Shown here: positions 16,692-26,078 of the stretch, in pieces
Layout: the number at the start of each line of letters is the position of its first letter
How positions within the stretch are numbered: the first letter of the stretch is position 1
DNA from: Lewinellaceae bacterium
GTDB lineage: Bacteria; Bacteroidota; Bacteroidia; Chitinophagales; Saprospiraceae
DNA length: 64,000 nucleotides
Assembly: GCA_020636005.1 (NCBI GenBank)
Contig: JACJYR010000003.1
Location: forward strand, 744,001 to 808,000
Direction: 5' to 3'
Position numbers and translations under genes: made by a program
Notes under the pieces: model-generated
Database searches by the model: none
The model's input: only the letters and a program-made list of their open reading frames with translations
Told to the model about the DNA's origin: nothing

Positions 16692-19600
16692 ATGATGAAA
16701 AAAATTTACCTTCTTACCTTAAGTTTGATTTGTTTAAACCTGGCCGCCCGTGCCCAACAGGACTGCTGCAGTGCCCGCCCGCTCTTTGGTACCCAGCCCG
16801 TCTTCATTGATGTGTTGAACGGTGCGGGTGATGATGACCCAATTGGCGATTGTTCCTGCCTGTCTGGTGGGGAAGTCAACAGTTTTTGGTTTGCCTTCCA
16901 GTGTACCCAATCCGGTTCCTTTGAGTTTATGATCCAGCAGTTGCAGAAAGACTGCGATTATGATTTTGCATTGTGGGCTGGCGACTGCCCCTGTGAGAAT
17001 GACTTGCCGCCCATTGCCTGCGACGATACAGGCCCTGCGGATCCTGTCAACGGCCCTTTCGTTCCAACAGGCATATCCAAAGACCCGCTCGGTACTTTTG
17101 GAGTCTTGGGCCTGACCGAGTTCCTCCCTCCAGTCGATCTGATTGCGGGCCGCACCTATTACCTGCTCGTCAACAACATCACCAACACCACAGGCTTTAC
17201 GCTTTCTTTTGCTGGCACGGCCCTCATCGGCCCTGCGCCCAACCTGCAAATCGGGCCCATTTCCGGCGAAACTAATCCCTGTGTGGGCGCCTCCATCACT
17301 TACAGCGTCCCTCCCGTCCCGGCATTTAATACATTTTATTCCTGGACCATCACCCCCTGGCCCGGAGGCCCTTTTACAACCAATACCAATCAGTTCAACG
17401 TCAACTGGAATTACTTTGTCCCCGGCGACTTTGAACTTTGTGTCGTCGCCACCCAGGACTTCTGCAAGTACAGCGATCCCGCATGTATAGACATCCAGGT
17501 GGACGAACTTATTTCGTTTGATCAGGACGTCATTTGTTATCCAGGCTTTTACACCGCACCGGATGGCACTGTCATATATTCCCCCGGCGTGTACGAATTT
17601 GTTTATCCATCCTACCTCGGTTGCGACAGCACCGTCATCCTCACCCTGACACCCGCACCGGCAAGTTTCATTGTGCGGGTCGAAACCATTTGCGGGGGCG
17701 ATTGCTACAATTTCGAAGGGGACACTTACTGCGAGTCGGGGGCTTACGAAAAAGTATATACCAACCAGTACGGATGCGACAGTACCATTTTGCTCAACCT
17801 GATTGTTTTCCCAACAGAGTCCATCATTGAAGGGTTGGACACCCTGGACTGTAACCAGCCGAGCATCGTCCTGGATGGGGGCGGCTCCGTCGGTGGTACG
17901 AACATGACCTTCCTTTGGCGGAAGGGAAACCAGATAGTCGGTACCGATACTTTCCTGACCGTCACTACAGGCGGCACTTATTCGCTGACCACCCGGAGCA
18001 TCGTTTCGGGCGACACTTGTGAAGCCATCAAAACAGTCACCGTAATTGCTGATTTTAACCTGCCAGCCAATGTGACAGCCACGGCTGGAACGATTGATTG
18101 CAACGCCACCGCTACTACACTAATGGGGAACTCTACCACTCCCGGTGTTACCTATTCCTGGACAGGCCCAGGGGGTTTTACCTCCAATCAACAAAACCCA
18201 ACAGTTACTGTAGCGGGCAATTACACCCTGACCGTAACAGCCCCCAACGGCTGCAAAAAAACTGCGACGGCCACCGTTATCAACACGCCACCGCCCACGG
18301 CCACGGCAACCGGCGGCACCATTGACTGCAACAACGCCACCGTTACCCTGATGGGAAACGCTAACGGCCAGGGTGTTTCTTATTCCTGGGAAGGCCCCGG
18401 CGGCACCATCATCCTGGAACAAAACCCAGTCGTGTCCGTTGCCGGAAACTACACCCTGACGGTAACGGCCGCCAATGGCTGTACGGCAACAGCGGTTGTG
18501 GTTGTAAACGACGGGACGGCACTTCCGAACGCCAGTGCATCCACCAATGGCAACCTGAACTGCCAGGCATCCTCTGTCCTGCTGAGCGGAGCAGGCTCTT
18601 CCACGGGCAATGCCTTTTCCTATCTTTGGACAACACAAAACGGCAACATCCTTTCCGGAGAAACCACCCTGACGCCTACCGTCAATGCAGCCGGCAACTA
18701 TTTGCTGACTGTTACCAATAATACCACAGGTTGCACCAATACAACGGAAACGGTTGTAGTTCAATCACCACCAGTTGGCGCTCAAATTTCTTCGCAAACC
18801 AATGCTACCTGTTTTGGTGAAGATAACGGTTCAGCAACAGCGGCCGGCTCAGGCGGTAACGGCACCTATACCTATAAATGGTCTAATAATGCGACCGGGG
18901 CCACTATTTCCAATATTGGCGCCGGCAACTACTCCGTCACAATTACCGATGGGGAAAACTGCACCACGGTGGCCACCGTCCTCATCACCCAGCCGCCGCT
19001 GCTGGAAGTCAATGCCTCTGCCACCGGGCAGTCCGTCCTGGGTGTCAATGATGGAACTGCAACCGCCAACCCAACGGGCGGTACCGGAAATTATACCTAT
19101 TTGTGGAGCAATGGTGAAACAACGCAAGGCATTGCTGACCTCGCCCCCGGCGTCTATTCCGTCACGGTGACCGATGAGAACGGCTGCGAGGCGATCCAAT
19201 CTGTCAACGTTGCCGAATCGGACTGTAACCTAAAGGCCAACATCGACAAGGAAAACGTAACCTGTCATGGTGCCAGCGACGGCTCGGCCACCCTCGGCCT
19301 GGACAACGCCAGTCCCCCAATCGTTTATACCTGGTCGAATGGAGACACTACGCAAACAATTTCCGGTCAGCCGGGTGGCAACTACACTGTCACTGCCACC
19401 GACGGCAACGGTTGCGAAGCAGTCGTTTCTGTGGTTATACTGGAACCTGCCACCCTCAATGCCAATGCCACCGCCGAAGACGAAACAGTTCCCGGTGCAG
19501 GGGATGGCGCCGCCACTTCCAACCCAACGGGCGGCACCAGCCCTTATAGCTTTTTATGGAACAATGGTGAAACAACGCCCACCATTGTGGGCCTTTCACC

Positions 19601-21581
19601 TGGCAGTTATACTGTCGTCGTGACCGATACCAATGGATGTCAGGTCACACAGTCGGTGGACGTAATGACGGAAGGTTGTTTCATTTCAGCAACGGCAACC
19701 GGATCAGACGTTAGCTGCAATGGCGCCGCAGATGGACAGGCCTCTGCAAACCTGACGGGCGGCATTGCCCCATTTACTTATTTGTGGTCGAATGATGAAA
19801 CAACCGCCACCATTAACAACCTCGAAGGCGGAACATATATCGTAACAGTGACCGACATGCTGGGATGCCCGGCGGTGGCAGAAGTTACCATCAGCGAACC
19901 GGATGTCCTTGCCGGGGAAGTCTTGTCCGTTGACCTGGCGGACTGCATGGCCACGAACGGGGCCGCCTCCGTCAGCGCCTCCGGCGGCAGTCCTGCTTAC
20001 CAATACAACTGGTCGAATAGCGCCACCGGTGCTTCCGTGGGCAGCCTTGCTCCCGGCACCTATTCAGTCAGCATCAGCGATGCCAACGATTGTGAAACAA
20101 TCCTTACCATCCAGGTTGGCGTGGACGATCCGGTGCCGCCGACCGTGGCCACCCAGGATATCTCGGTTGAAATTGGCCCGGACGGCACGGTCTCAATTTC
20201 ACCCAACGATGTTGACAACGGCAGCATGGACGATTGCCAAATCGCCTCTATGACACTCGATGTGACAGAATTTGATTGCAGTACTATCGGGGATAATACA
20301 GTCGAGTTAACCATGACGGATGTTGGCGGCAACTCAGCCACTGCCACTGCCACTGTCACCGTGGTGGATCTTATACCTCCGAGCCTGGCCCTGTTGCAGG
20401 ACATCAGCATCACTTTGGATGCCAATGGAAATGCCACCATCAGCCCTGCCCTGTTTGACAATGGCAGCACCGACAATTGCGGGGATTTTGAATGGACCAT
20501 CTTGCCCACATCATTCAATTGTGATAACGTGGGCGAAAACGATGTTGAAATAACTGCCACTGATGCTGCCGGAAACGCTTCCACCGCAACTATCACCGTA
20601 ACGGTAGTGGACGATATTGCACCGCAGCTTACCTGCCCGGAAGGTTTGTTCCTGCCCTATTGCGACCCGGTGGCTACCTTCCAGGCAGAAGTGACCGACA
20701 ACTGTGCGGCAGGCATAAACCAAACGCAAACTAACGGGCCGGCGAGTGGCTCCTCCTTCCCAACCGGGAACACCACTGTCTCGTTTGAAGCCACCGATGC
20801 AGGCGGCAATAGCGCAACCTGCAGTTTCACCGTAACCGTACCTGCTTCTATGAACGTTGTGGCAACCAGCCAAGATGTAAGCTGCAAGGGGGAATCGGAT
20901 GGCAGTGCCGCTGCCACTGCTACCGGCGGGGCCCCACCCTACTCCTATCTTTGGAGCAACGGCGCCACTTCGCCTTCCGTGAGCGGCCTGCCCCCAGGGG
21001 AATATATGGTAACAGTCACTGACGGCAACGGCTGCACAAATTTGCAGACTGTCAACATCACCGAACCTACGAGCCTGCTCATCAGCCTGGTTAACATCAC
21101 CAACGAAACAGGCAGCCTGTCCAATGGCAGCATTGACGTCAGTGTTTCGGGCGGCGTCACTCCTTACACCTATACCTGGATCAACTCGATGGGCACCGTA
21201 CTCTCGAACGACCAGGACATCAGCGGCCTGCCCGGCGGCACCTACCAACTCTCCGTTGTGGACGCCAACGGCTGCGAGTCGCTGAACGCCTTTACCATCC
21301 AGTCCATCAACAGCACCAGTGAAACTGACCTGGACGGCCTCATCGGCCTTTTCCCGAACCCAACCACCGGGGAGGTCCTGGTAAATTTGAACGGCCTGGT
21401 ATTCAACGACTTGACCATTAAGGTCTATGACGTTGTCGGCCATGAAACAGCCACCTACAATGGGGCACCAGGTGCCAGCCAACATAAACTGAACCTGTCA
21501 TCCCAGCCTTCGGGCGTATATTTATTAAAAATCCAGATGGGGGAACATGTAGTGACGAAACGCCTGGTGGTGAGCCATTGA
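16692..21581 (+). CDS. Giant secreted SprB-repeat protein with type IX sorting domain
   Basis: The start is one of two adjacent ATGs (16692, 16695) that open a signal peptide ending near ARAQ; the frame continues 39 codons upstream but lacks a signal there. It has about 1,629 residues. Order: a cysteine-containing N-terminal beta domain; PKD/Ig-like units with GPGGFTSNQQNPTVTVAGNY; at least seven SprB-type repeats with the words SCNGAADGQA, YLWSNGETT and GSYTVVVTDTNGC; two HYR-like domains (VPPTVATQDISVEIGPDG); and a C-terminal GLFPNPTTGEVLVN domain ending in KRLVVSH. The last is a type A sorting domain for the type IX system, so the protein is exported and attached to the surface or released. 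SprB itself is the Flavobacterium gliding adhesin; adhesion is inferred. Confidence 0.9.
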   Translation: MMKKIYLLTLSLICLNLAARAQQDCCSARPLFGTQPVFIDVLNGAGDDDPIGDCSCLSGGEVNSFWFAFQCTQSGSFEFMIQQLQKDCDYDFALWAGDCPCENDLPPIACDDTGPADPVNGPFVPTGISKDPLGTFGVLGLTEFLPPVDLIAGRTYYLLVNNITNTTGFTLSFAGTALIGPAPNLQIGPISGETNPCVGASITYSVPPVPAFNTFYSWTITPWPGGPFTTNTNQFNVNWNYFVPGDFELCVVATQDFCKYSDPACIDIQVDELISFDQDVICYPGFYTAPDGTVIYSPGVYEFVYPSYLGCDSTVILTLTPAPASFIVRVETICGGDCYNFEGDTYCESGAYEKVYTNQYGCDSTILLNLIVFPTESIIEGLDTLDCNQPSIVLDGGGSVGGTNMTFLWRKGNQIVGTDTFLTVTTGGTYSLTTRSIVSGDTCEAIKTVTVIADFNLPANVTATAGTIDCNATATTLMGNSTTPGVTYSWTGPGGFTSNQQNPTVTVAGNYTLTVTAPNGCKKTATATVINTPPPTATATGGTIDCNNATVTLMGNANGQGVSYSWEGPGGTIILEQNPVVSVAGNYTLTVTAANGCTATAVVVVNDGTALPNASASTNGNLNCQASSVLLSGAGSSTGNAFSYLWTTQNGNILSGETTLTPTVNAAGNYLLTVTNNTTGCTNTTETVVVQSPPVGAQISSQTNATCFGEDNGSATAAGSGGNGTYTYKWSNNATGATISNIGAGNYSVTITDGENCTTVATVLITQPPLLEVNASATGQSVLGVNDGTATANPTGGTGNYTYLWSNGETTQGIADLAPGVYSVTVTDENGCEAIQSVNVAESDCNLKANIDKENVTCHGASDGSATLGLDNASPPIVYTWSNGDTTQTISGQPGGNYTVTATDGNGCEAVVSVVILEPATLNANATAEDETVPGAGDGAATSNPTGGTSPYSFLWNNGETTPTIVGLSPGSYTVVVTDTNGCQVTQSVDVMTEGCFISATATGSDVSCNGAADGQASANLTGGIAPFTYLWSNDETTATINNLEGGTYIVTVTDMLGCPAVAEVTISEPDVLAGEVLSVDLADCMATNGAASVSASGGSPAYQYNWSNSATGASVGSLAPGTYSVSISDANDCETILTIQVGVDDPVPPTVATQDISVEIGPDGTVSISPNDVDNGSMDDCQIASMTLDVTEFDCSTIGDNTVELTMTDVGGNSATATATVTVVDLIPPSLALLQDISITLDANGNATISPALFDNGSTDNCGDFEWTILPTSFNCDNVGENDVEITATDAAGNASTATITVTVVDDIAPQLTCPEGLFLPYCDPVATFQAEVTDNCAAGINQTQTNGPASGSSFPTGNTTVSFEATDAGGNSATCSFTVTVPASMNVVATSQDVSCKGESDGSAAATATGGAPPYSYLWSNGATSPSVSGLPPGEYMVTVTDGNGCTNLQTVNITEPTSLLISLVNITNETGSLSNGSIDVSVSGGVTPYTYTWINSMGTVLSNDQDISGLPGGTYQLSVVDANGCESLNAFTIQSINSTSETDLDGLIGLFPNPTTGEVLVNLNGLVFNDLTIKVYDVVGHETATYNGAPGASQHKLNLSSQPSGVYLLKIQMGEHVVTKRLVVSH

Positions 21582-21598
21582 ACTTATTATAGGCGATG

Positions 21599-21640
21599 AA
21601 AAAAGCCGCCCCTGCTTCATTCTGCAGGGGTGGCTTTTTT
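21599..21640. terminator. Strong bidirectional terminator
   Basis: AAAAAAGCCGCCCCTGC pairs with GCAGGGGTGGCTTTTTT around an 8-nt loop. A-tract and T-tract flank both sides, so it can stop the SprB-repeat transcript and the convergent barrel gene. Confidence 0.9.
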
Positions 21641-21670
21641 TATTTTTTCCAAAAACAGGTGGTGGCTTTT

Positions 21671-22288
21671 TCAGAAGATATACATGGTGCGAAAGGAGAG
21701 GAAAAAACCACGGAGGGAATTGACACCTGGATTGTGTTTGTCCTTGTTGTACAACAAATTAATGGAACGAGAGAACCGAAAGCTGAAACCTAAATGCCTG
21801 GACAGGTAAAACTCAGCGCCCAGTGTAAAGCCTACGTCATTGTTTATGAAATTATCCACCTGATCGTCATGGTCAGAACCCTCGGCAGAAGATTTAAAAA
21901 GCCTGCTGTAGGTCAGCCCGCCAATGACCTGGACTTTGTAATAATCATCGTCTTCGATGTACCAGTCTTTATAACTAACCATCACAGGCACCTCCACATA
22001 TTGGAGGTTAATTTTCCTTGGTATGATAAACTCATTGGTTTTGGATCGGCTGCCTCTTTGGGAGTAAAGCATTTCAACGATCAAATCCATTTTATCACGA
22101 AGAATCGTATTGACACGCAGGCCACCTTGCAACCCCAGTTTATTGTAACCTCCAATATCGTCGCCCAGAATCTGTGAAGCATTTAAGCCCAAAACCAGTC
22201 CCGCCCTGAAGCGTTGCTGGGCATCGGCATTGGCTGCCAACAACAAAATGGAAGCGGAAAGTAGCGTGCAGGAAAGAATATTTTTCAT
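21671..22288 (-). CDS. Outer-membrane beta-barrel protein (PorT-like family)
   Basis: The start at 22288 directly opens a signal peptide ending in ADAQ; an upstream in-frame ATG (22339) overlaps the preceding gene. The mature protein (about 185 residues) begins QRFRAGLVLGLNASQILGDD, the standard opening of the PorT-like outer-membrane barrels of Bacteroidota, and alternates strands such as LQYVEVPVMVSYKDW and HLGFSFRFSRSINLLY. PorT itself is a type IX secretion factor, but most family members have no known role. It is convergent with the type IX cargo gene and shares its terminator. It lies downstream of the acyltransferase on the same strand. Confidence 0.8.
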   Translation of the reverse strand: MKNILSCTLLSASILLLAANADAQQRFRAGLVLGLNASQILGDDIGGYNKLGLQGGLRVNTILRDKMDLIVEMLYSQRGSRSKTNEFIIPRKINLQYVEVPVMVSYKDWYIEDDDYYKVQVIGGLTYSRLFKSSAEGSDHDDQVDNFINNDVGFTLGAEFYLSRHLGFSFRFSRSINLLYNKDKHNPGVNSLRGFFLSFRTMYIF

Positions 22289-22335
22289 GCTAATCATTTT
22301 CATTTTTTTGAAACGCAAAAGTAAACAGAACAGGC

Positions 22336-23094
22336 TCAATCCGGCCTTGTTTTAGCCCCGGCCTCAAATTCTGCCCGAATGTCTTTCATTGTCTCATCTA
22401 TCCATTTCTTGGATGTTTCCATCAGAAAATTCAAATCCCCGGAGGAAACGGGCTGGCCGTAGCGGATTTTGATGTGCGTCCTTTTTTTACCAAAACACCG
22501 GATGAAGTGTGGGACGAAGGTATCGTTGCCCACCCAGGCATCGCCCATGTCGAGGTAGTCTATGGCAATGGGTACGATGGGTACGCTCTCCTTAGCGGCC
22601 AGGTTGAAAGCGCCGCCTTTGAACGGGATTGTCTGTGGGTTGGTATGGGTAGTGCCTTCCGGGTAAACAAGCACTGAATGGCCCGACACGAGCGTTTTCC
22701 GCATGGCCTCCAGGGTGGCAGCCCTGCTGCTCTTGCTTTCCCTTTTCACGTACATGATACCCGTTATTTTGCCTCCGTACCCGATGAGGGGCCAGGAACT
22801 GACCTCAGCTTTGGCCACCGGCAATGCATCTATGTCAATCAATGCTGCAATGGGATCAAGGTAGGAGCGGTGGTTGCCGATGTAGAGAAATGGCCCCCCT
22901 TGGGGTATATCACCTGTCCGTTCTACGTGAACACCCAGCCATTTCAGGCTCCTTCGGCAAAATTTCCGCCGGATGCGGAGGCCGCCCGGCAAGGGGTCTT
23001 TGTGAAATAGAGCATATAAAAGGATGCCCGAAAAATGATACATCAAGATAAACAGAAAACCTACGCCACGAATGCCCGCTCTTATTTTTTGCAT
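22336..23094 (-). CDS. 1-acyl-sn-glycerol-3-phosphate acyltransferase (PlsC family)
   Basis: A 252-residue membrane-associated acyltransferase that adds an acyl chain to lysophosphatidic acid. The catalytic HX4D motif is NHRSYLD (His75, Asp80), and the substrate motif is VYPEGTTHTN (residues 143-152). FKGGAFNLAAKESVPIVPIAI matches block IV. An N-terminal hydrophobic helix (residues 10-30) anchors it. Length is normal. The 3' end falls just before the barrel gene, so the two are probably co-transcribed. Other acyl acceptors, such as ornithine lipids, cannot be excluded. Confidence 0.88.
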   Translation of the reverse strand: MQKIRAGIRGVGFLFILMYHFSGILLYALFHKDPLPGGLRIRRKFCRRSLKWLGVHVERTGDIPQGGPFLYIGNHRSYLDPIAALIDIDALPVAKAEVSSWPLIGYGGKITGIMYVKRESKSSRAATLEAMRKTLVSGHSVLVYPEGTTHTNPQTIPFKGGAFNLAAKESVPIVPIAIDYLDMGDAWVGNDTFVPHFIRCFGKKRTHIKIRYGQPVSSGDLNFLMETSKKWIDETMKDIRAEFEAGAKTRPD

Positions 23095-23178
23095 GTTGAA
23101 ATTGTCATCAAATGAACAGCCCTGCCTTTTTGGGCTGTGGGAAAGGTGATGCAGAAATTTAATGCTTTACAGACTGGT

Positions 23179-23649
23179 TCAAAAATCTTTGGTGGGCAGT
23201 TGGTTGTGTATCTCATTAAGCTTCATCAGCGCAGCCGAGCCATACCAGGGGTGTAGCTCCATCACCAACCGGCCTGCTTTGATAGCCGGGTCTGTCTCCG
23301 TTAAGGCTTGTGCCTCTTCGACGGTTTTTACGTTAAAAATATAGATACCCCGGATGTCTCCATTATCGAGAAATGGTCCGGCCAGCAGAAGCGAGCCTTC
23401 CCGAGCCATCCGGGAAATGTTGTCGAGGTGGGCTTTTTGAAGGCGCATGGCCTCCTCTTTGTTTTGGCTGCGCTCCGGGCCCGATTTCAAAAAGGCCATC
23501 ACGTATTGTTTCATGCCATATTCGTCAGCGCCCAGTGATTGGGCCAGGGCCGTGTCTTTTTCCATCAATTTGTTTTCTGCCCCTTGGCCAAAGAGGAAAA
23601 CTGGGGAAAAAGCGTAGAGGAATAAAAGGAATGGAATGGTGTATTTCAT
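23179..23649 (-). CDS. Exported YciI-like protein
   Basis: A 156-residue protein with a signal peptide (residues 1-22, ending near LFGQ), followed by a YciI-like ferredoxin-fold domain: MKQYVMAFLKSGPERSQNKE, then LQKAHLDNISRMAREGSLLL, AGPFLDNGDIRGIYIF and VEEAQALTETDPAIKAG. The His-Asp pair proposed as active-site residues in YCII proteins is represented by KAHLDN. Most YciI proteins are cytoplasmic, so the signal peptide is unusual, although exported versions occur in Bacteroidota. Function unknown. Confidence 0.8.
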   Translation of the reverse strand: MKYTIPFLLFLYAFSPVFLFGQGAENKLMEKDTALAQSLGADEYGMKQYVMAFLKSGPERSQNKEEAMRLQKAHLDNISRMAREGSLLLAGPFLDNGDIRGIYIFNVKTVEEAQALTETDPAIKAGRLVMELHPWYGSAALMKLNEIHNQLPTKDF

Positions 23650-23721
23650 AATTTTTTAACAGTTAGGTAAGCGTATTCCGAAGCTGGAGCTTGGGAGCTG
23701 CGCTACTTTAATTAAATGGAT

Positions 23722-25026
23722 TCAGTATTGCAAAGAAATCAAAAAAACGCCAATCAAGGCAGCATTGAAGGCCAGGTAGCTTTTCCAGTCCACGTACCGG
23801 CCAGGTGCGATGCCTAAATTTTTCCAGAGGTAGGCCATCAGAAAGATGCGGCCCGCCATGAACGAGAAAACGGCGGCATAGGCCACGCCGTCCAGCCCTA
23901 TCCACCTGCCCAGCCACCAGCTTAGAACCGTCAGCACCAGCAATTCCACAAAGCCTACAAGGGTAAGTGCATAGTTTTTCCCCTGACCCATTGCCACTAC
24001 CTGCGGCATCAGGATCCGGCTGGTAAGCAGCAAGGTGAAAATATTGAACACCCTGGCAGAGTCCTTGAAATCGGGGTTGAAAATGAGGGGGAACAGCAAC
24101 GGCGCCGCCAGCATGGAAGCCATGCTGACCGGGTACAGCCAAAAGGACAGCTTGCGGGTAATTTGCTTTATGCGGTTTAACCCACGCTCCAGGTCGCCCG
24201 AAACTTCCGGCAGCAGGGAAGTGGTCAGTGCCCCGACCATCAGCACGGCCAAGGGGAACTCACGGGCGCCGTAGCGGAAGATGGCGAACACTTTTTCGTC
24301 GTCGAAGAGCGTCGTTACCATGAGGCCGCTCACATAGTCGGAGCCTTTCCCAATGAGGGCAAACAGCAGCAACGGCAGGGCCATTGGGAGGTATTTTTTT
24401 ACAAAACCAACATCCCAGTGCATCCGGGCATGGCGGGCCAGCAGCGTCAGCCCCCAGCCGTACTTAAACACCGCCCAGGCCACCAGCCCTATCATCACCT
24501 CCCGCAACGAAGCGCCCATGTAAACCGGCAGCACGACCACGGCCAGTTGAATCCCAAAACTGGCCACACCAAACAGCACGATTGCCTTGTATTTTTTCAG
24601 CAACAGGTAAAAAATCTGGATGAGGAAGGTAGCGGGGTTGAAAACGAGAAAGAGCGCCAGCAGATTGAGGTGGGGCAATTCGTCAAAGCTCGTGAGCTTG
24701 CCTGCCACCCAGTTTTTGGATAAAAACAGGACAAAGCCCGTGGCCGCTCCAGCCAGGGTGAAGAGGGCGTACACATTGAATAGTGCTGCCTGCCTGCCGC
24801 TTTCGTCGAGTTTCGGGAAAAGCTGCAACAAGGTATTCTGGCCGCCTACCACCCAAAAAAAACAGGCCAGGCTGGCCAGGAACATCAATGCCTCATACAC
24901 CGAAATCAACCCGGTGGGCAGCCCGCTTTTGGCCAGCAGAATGCCAATCATTACGGCAGTGCCAAACTGCATGGCCTGGAACAACTGCAGACTGGTGACG
25001 CTGTTGATGGGGAATCGCCTGGGCAT
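23722..25026 (-). CDS. Polysaccharide/oligosaccharide flippase-type membrane protein
   Basis: A 434-residue polytopic protein with about 12 hydrophobic helices, opening NSVTSLQLFQAMQFGTAVMI. The arrangement, including a Gly-rich loop near residues 225-260 (LIGKGSDYVSGLMVT, AIFRYGAREFPLAVL), matches the Wzx/MATE-like flippases that move lipid-linked sugars across the inner membrane. The next genes upstream encode a sulfotransferase and a saccharopine-dehydrogenase-like protein in the same direction, so a role in making a decorated surface glycan is plausible but unproven. It lacks glycosyltransferase neighbours that would confirm a polysaccharide locus. Confidence 0.78.
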   Translation of the reverse strand: MPRRFPINSVTSLQLFQAMQFGTAVMIGILLAKSGLPTGLISVYEALMFLASLACFFWVVGGQNTLLQLFPKLDESGRQAALFNVYALFTLAGAATGFVLFLSKNWVAGKLTSFDELPHLNLLALFLVFNPATFLIQIFYLLLKKYKAIVLFGVASFGIQLAVVVLPVYMGASLREVMIGLVAWAVFKYGWGLTLLARHARMHWDVGFVKKYLPMALPLLLFALIGKGSDYVSGLMVTTLFDDEKVFAIFRYGAREFPLAVLMVGALTTSLLPEVSGDLERGLNRIKQITRKLSFWLYPVSMASMLAAPLLFPLIFNPDFKDSARVFNIFTLLLTSRILMPQVVAMGQGKNYALTLVGFVELLVLTVLSWWLGRWIGLDGVAYAAVFSFMAGRIFLMAYLWKNLGIAPGRYVDWKSYLAFNAALIGVFLISLQY

Positions 25027-25070
25027 GGATTTTATTTATGGTACGGTAAGATGGTTATAAAGTCTCACCC

Positions 25071-26078
25071 CTACCCTTTTCTGTTCTCATCAATGATACC
25101 TGGATAGGCCAGGATATTTCCTGGGTGCAGCCGCAAGGTACGCCTCCACATATCCCGGCGGCGAAACCGTTCGAAATCAGCCAAAAAAGGCCGGGGATCC
25201 GTTTCCTGGTATTCATAACCAAACTCCTGGCACAAAGCCTGGTAGCCGGCTATCTTGATGCCGTGTTGTTGCTGGTGCAATGGGCTGATCCTGAAAACAT
25301 TAAGGGCAGCAATAATGAGCCTTTGCTCCGTTTCGGGCAATGACTGAAACCGACCAACGCTGGTACTGGCGATGGTGCCCCGTTCGCTATGGTTCCAACT
25401 GTCAATCTTCACGGGGTTGGCCAGTTCTTCTTCCGTGGGTTGCAAAATATGATCGTCAGCAGGTACACCCATGAAACTGAGCAGTGGGCGTGTCACAAGA
25501 TGGGGCCGTTGCACCAGATCCTCGTATGCCACCAAATAATAACGTTCATGGCCCATCACCGAAGCTGCGGCAGCGGTGTGATATATATAATAGCCTGCTG
25601 CTTCGTACGGATGGAAGCCCCTGGCCAGCAGGGAGGCCATCGTGTCCAGGGGATTGCGGGTCATCTGCACGACCCTGCCCTGAGGGAATTCCCGAAGGAA
25701 GACCTGGAAGGAAACAGCATTCTGGGGCGTCTTTTCCACCCATAGCACAGCACCGGTGCGTTGCATGGTTTTTTTAAAAAACTGCCCGACAAAACTTTTG
25801 AAATCAGTGGATTGGCGGATAACGGACTCCAATTCGGCTCGCTCCCAGCCGTAATCTGGATGCAGCAGATCGGCCCCGTTGCGAAGAGACCAACCGGTGC
25901 TCTTCACGCCCAGTATGCCCCTGCTAAGCAGGTAGTTTTTATAACGGTTCCATTTGTAAAACAGGTGGGGATAAATAAACAGGCAGGTTTCCTGGCCCGC
26001 CAGCACGGAAGGGTGCCGGTTCAGGATGGCCTGCAAAAGCGAACTGCCCGTACTGCCACTGCCGCCCGCCAGGATCAT
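25071..26078 (-). CDS. Sulfotransferase family protein
   Basis: A 335-residue cytosolic protein. The N-terminal GGSGSTGSSLLQAILNRHPS is the 5'-phosphosulfate loop of PAPS-dependent sulfotransferases. The 3'-phosphate site is seen in VVQMTRNPLDTMASLLARG (Arg and the following helix) and in YLVAYEDLVQRPHLV. These enzymes transfer sulfate from PAPS to a hydroxyl or amine. The start overlaps the stop of the upstream gene by 4 nt (ATGA), so translation is coupled to the saccharopine-dehydrogenase-like gene. The acceptor is unknown; the downstream flippase suggests a lipid- or surface-linked substrate. Confidence 0.85.
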   Translation of the reverse strand: MILAGGSGSTGSSLLQAILNRHPSVLAGQETCLFIYPHLFYKWNRYKNYLLSRGILGVKSTGWSLRNGADLLHPDYGWERAELESVIRQSTDFKSFVGQFFKKTMQRTGAVLWVEKTPQNAVSFQVFLREFPQGRVVQMTRNPLDTMASLLARGFHPYEAAGYYIYHTAAAASVMGHERYYLVAYEDLVQRPHLVTRPLLSFMGVPADDHILQPTEEELANPVKIDSWNHSERGTIASTSVGRFQSLPETEQRLIIAALNVFRISPLHQQQHGIKIAGYQALCQEFGYEYQETDPRPFLADFERFRRRDMWRRTLRLHPGNILAYPGIIDENRKG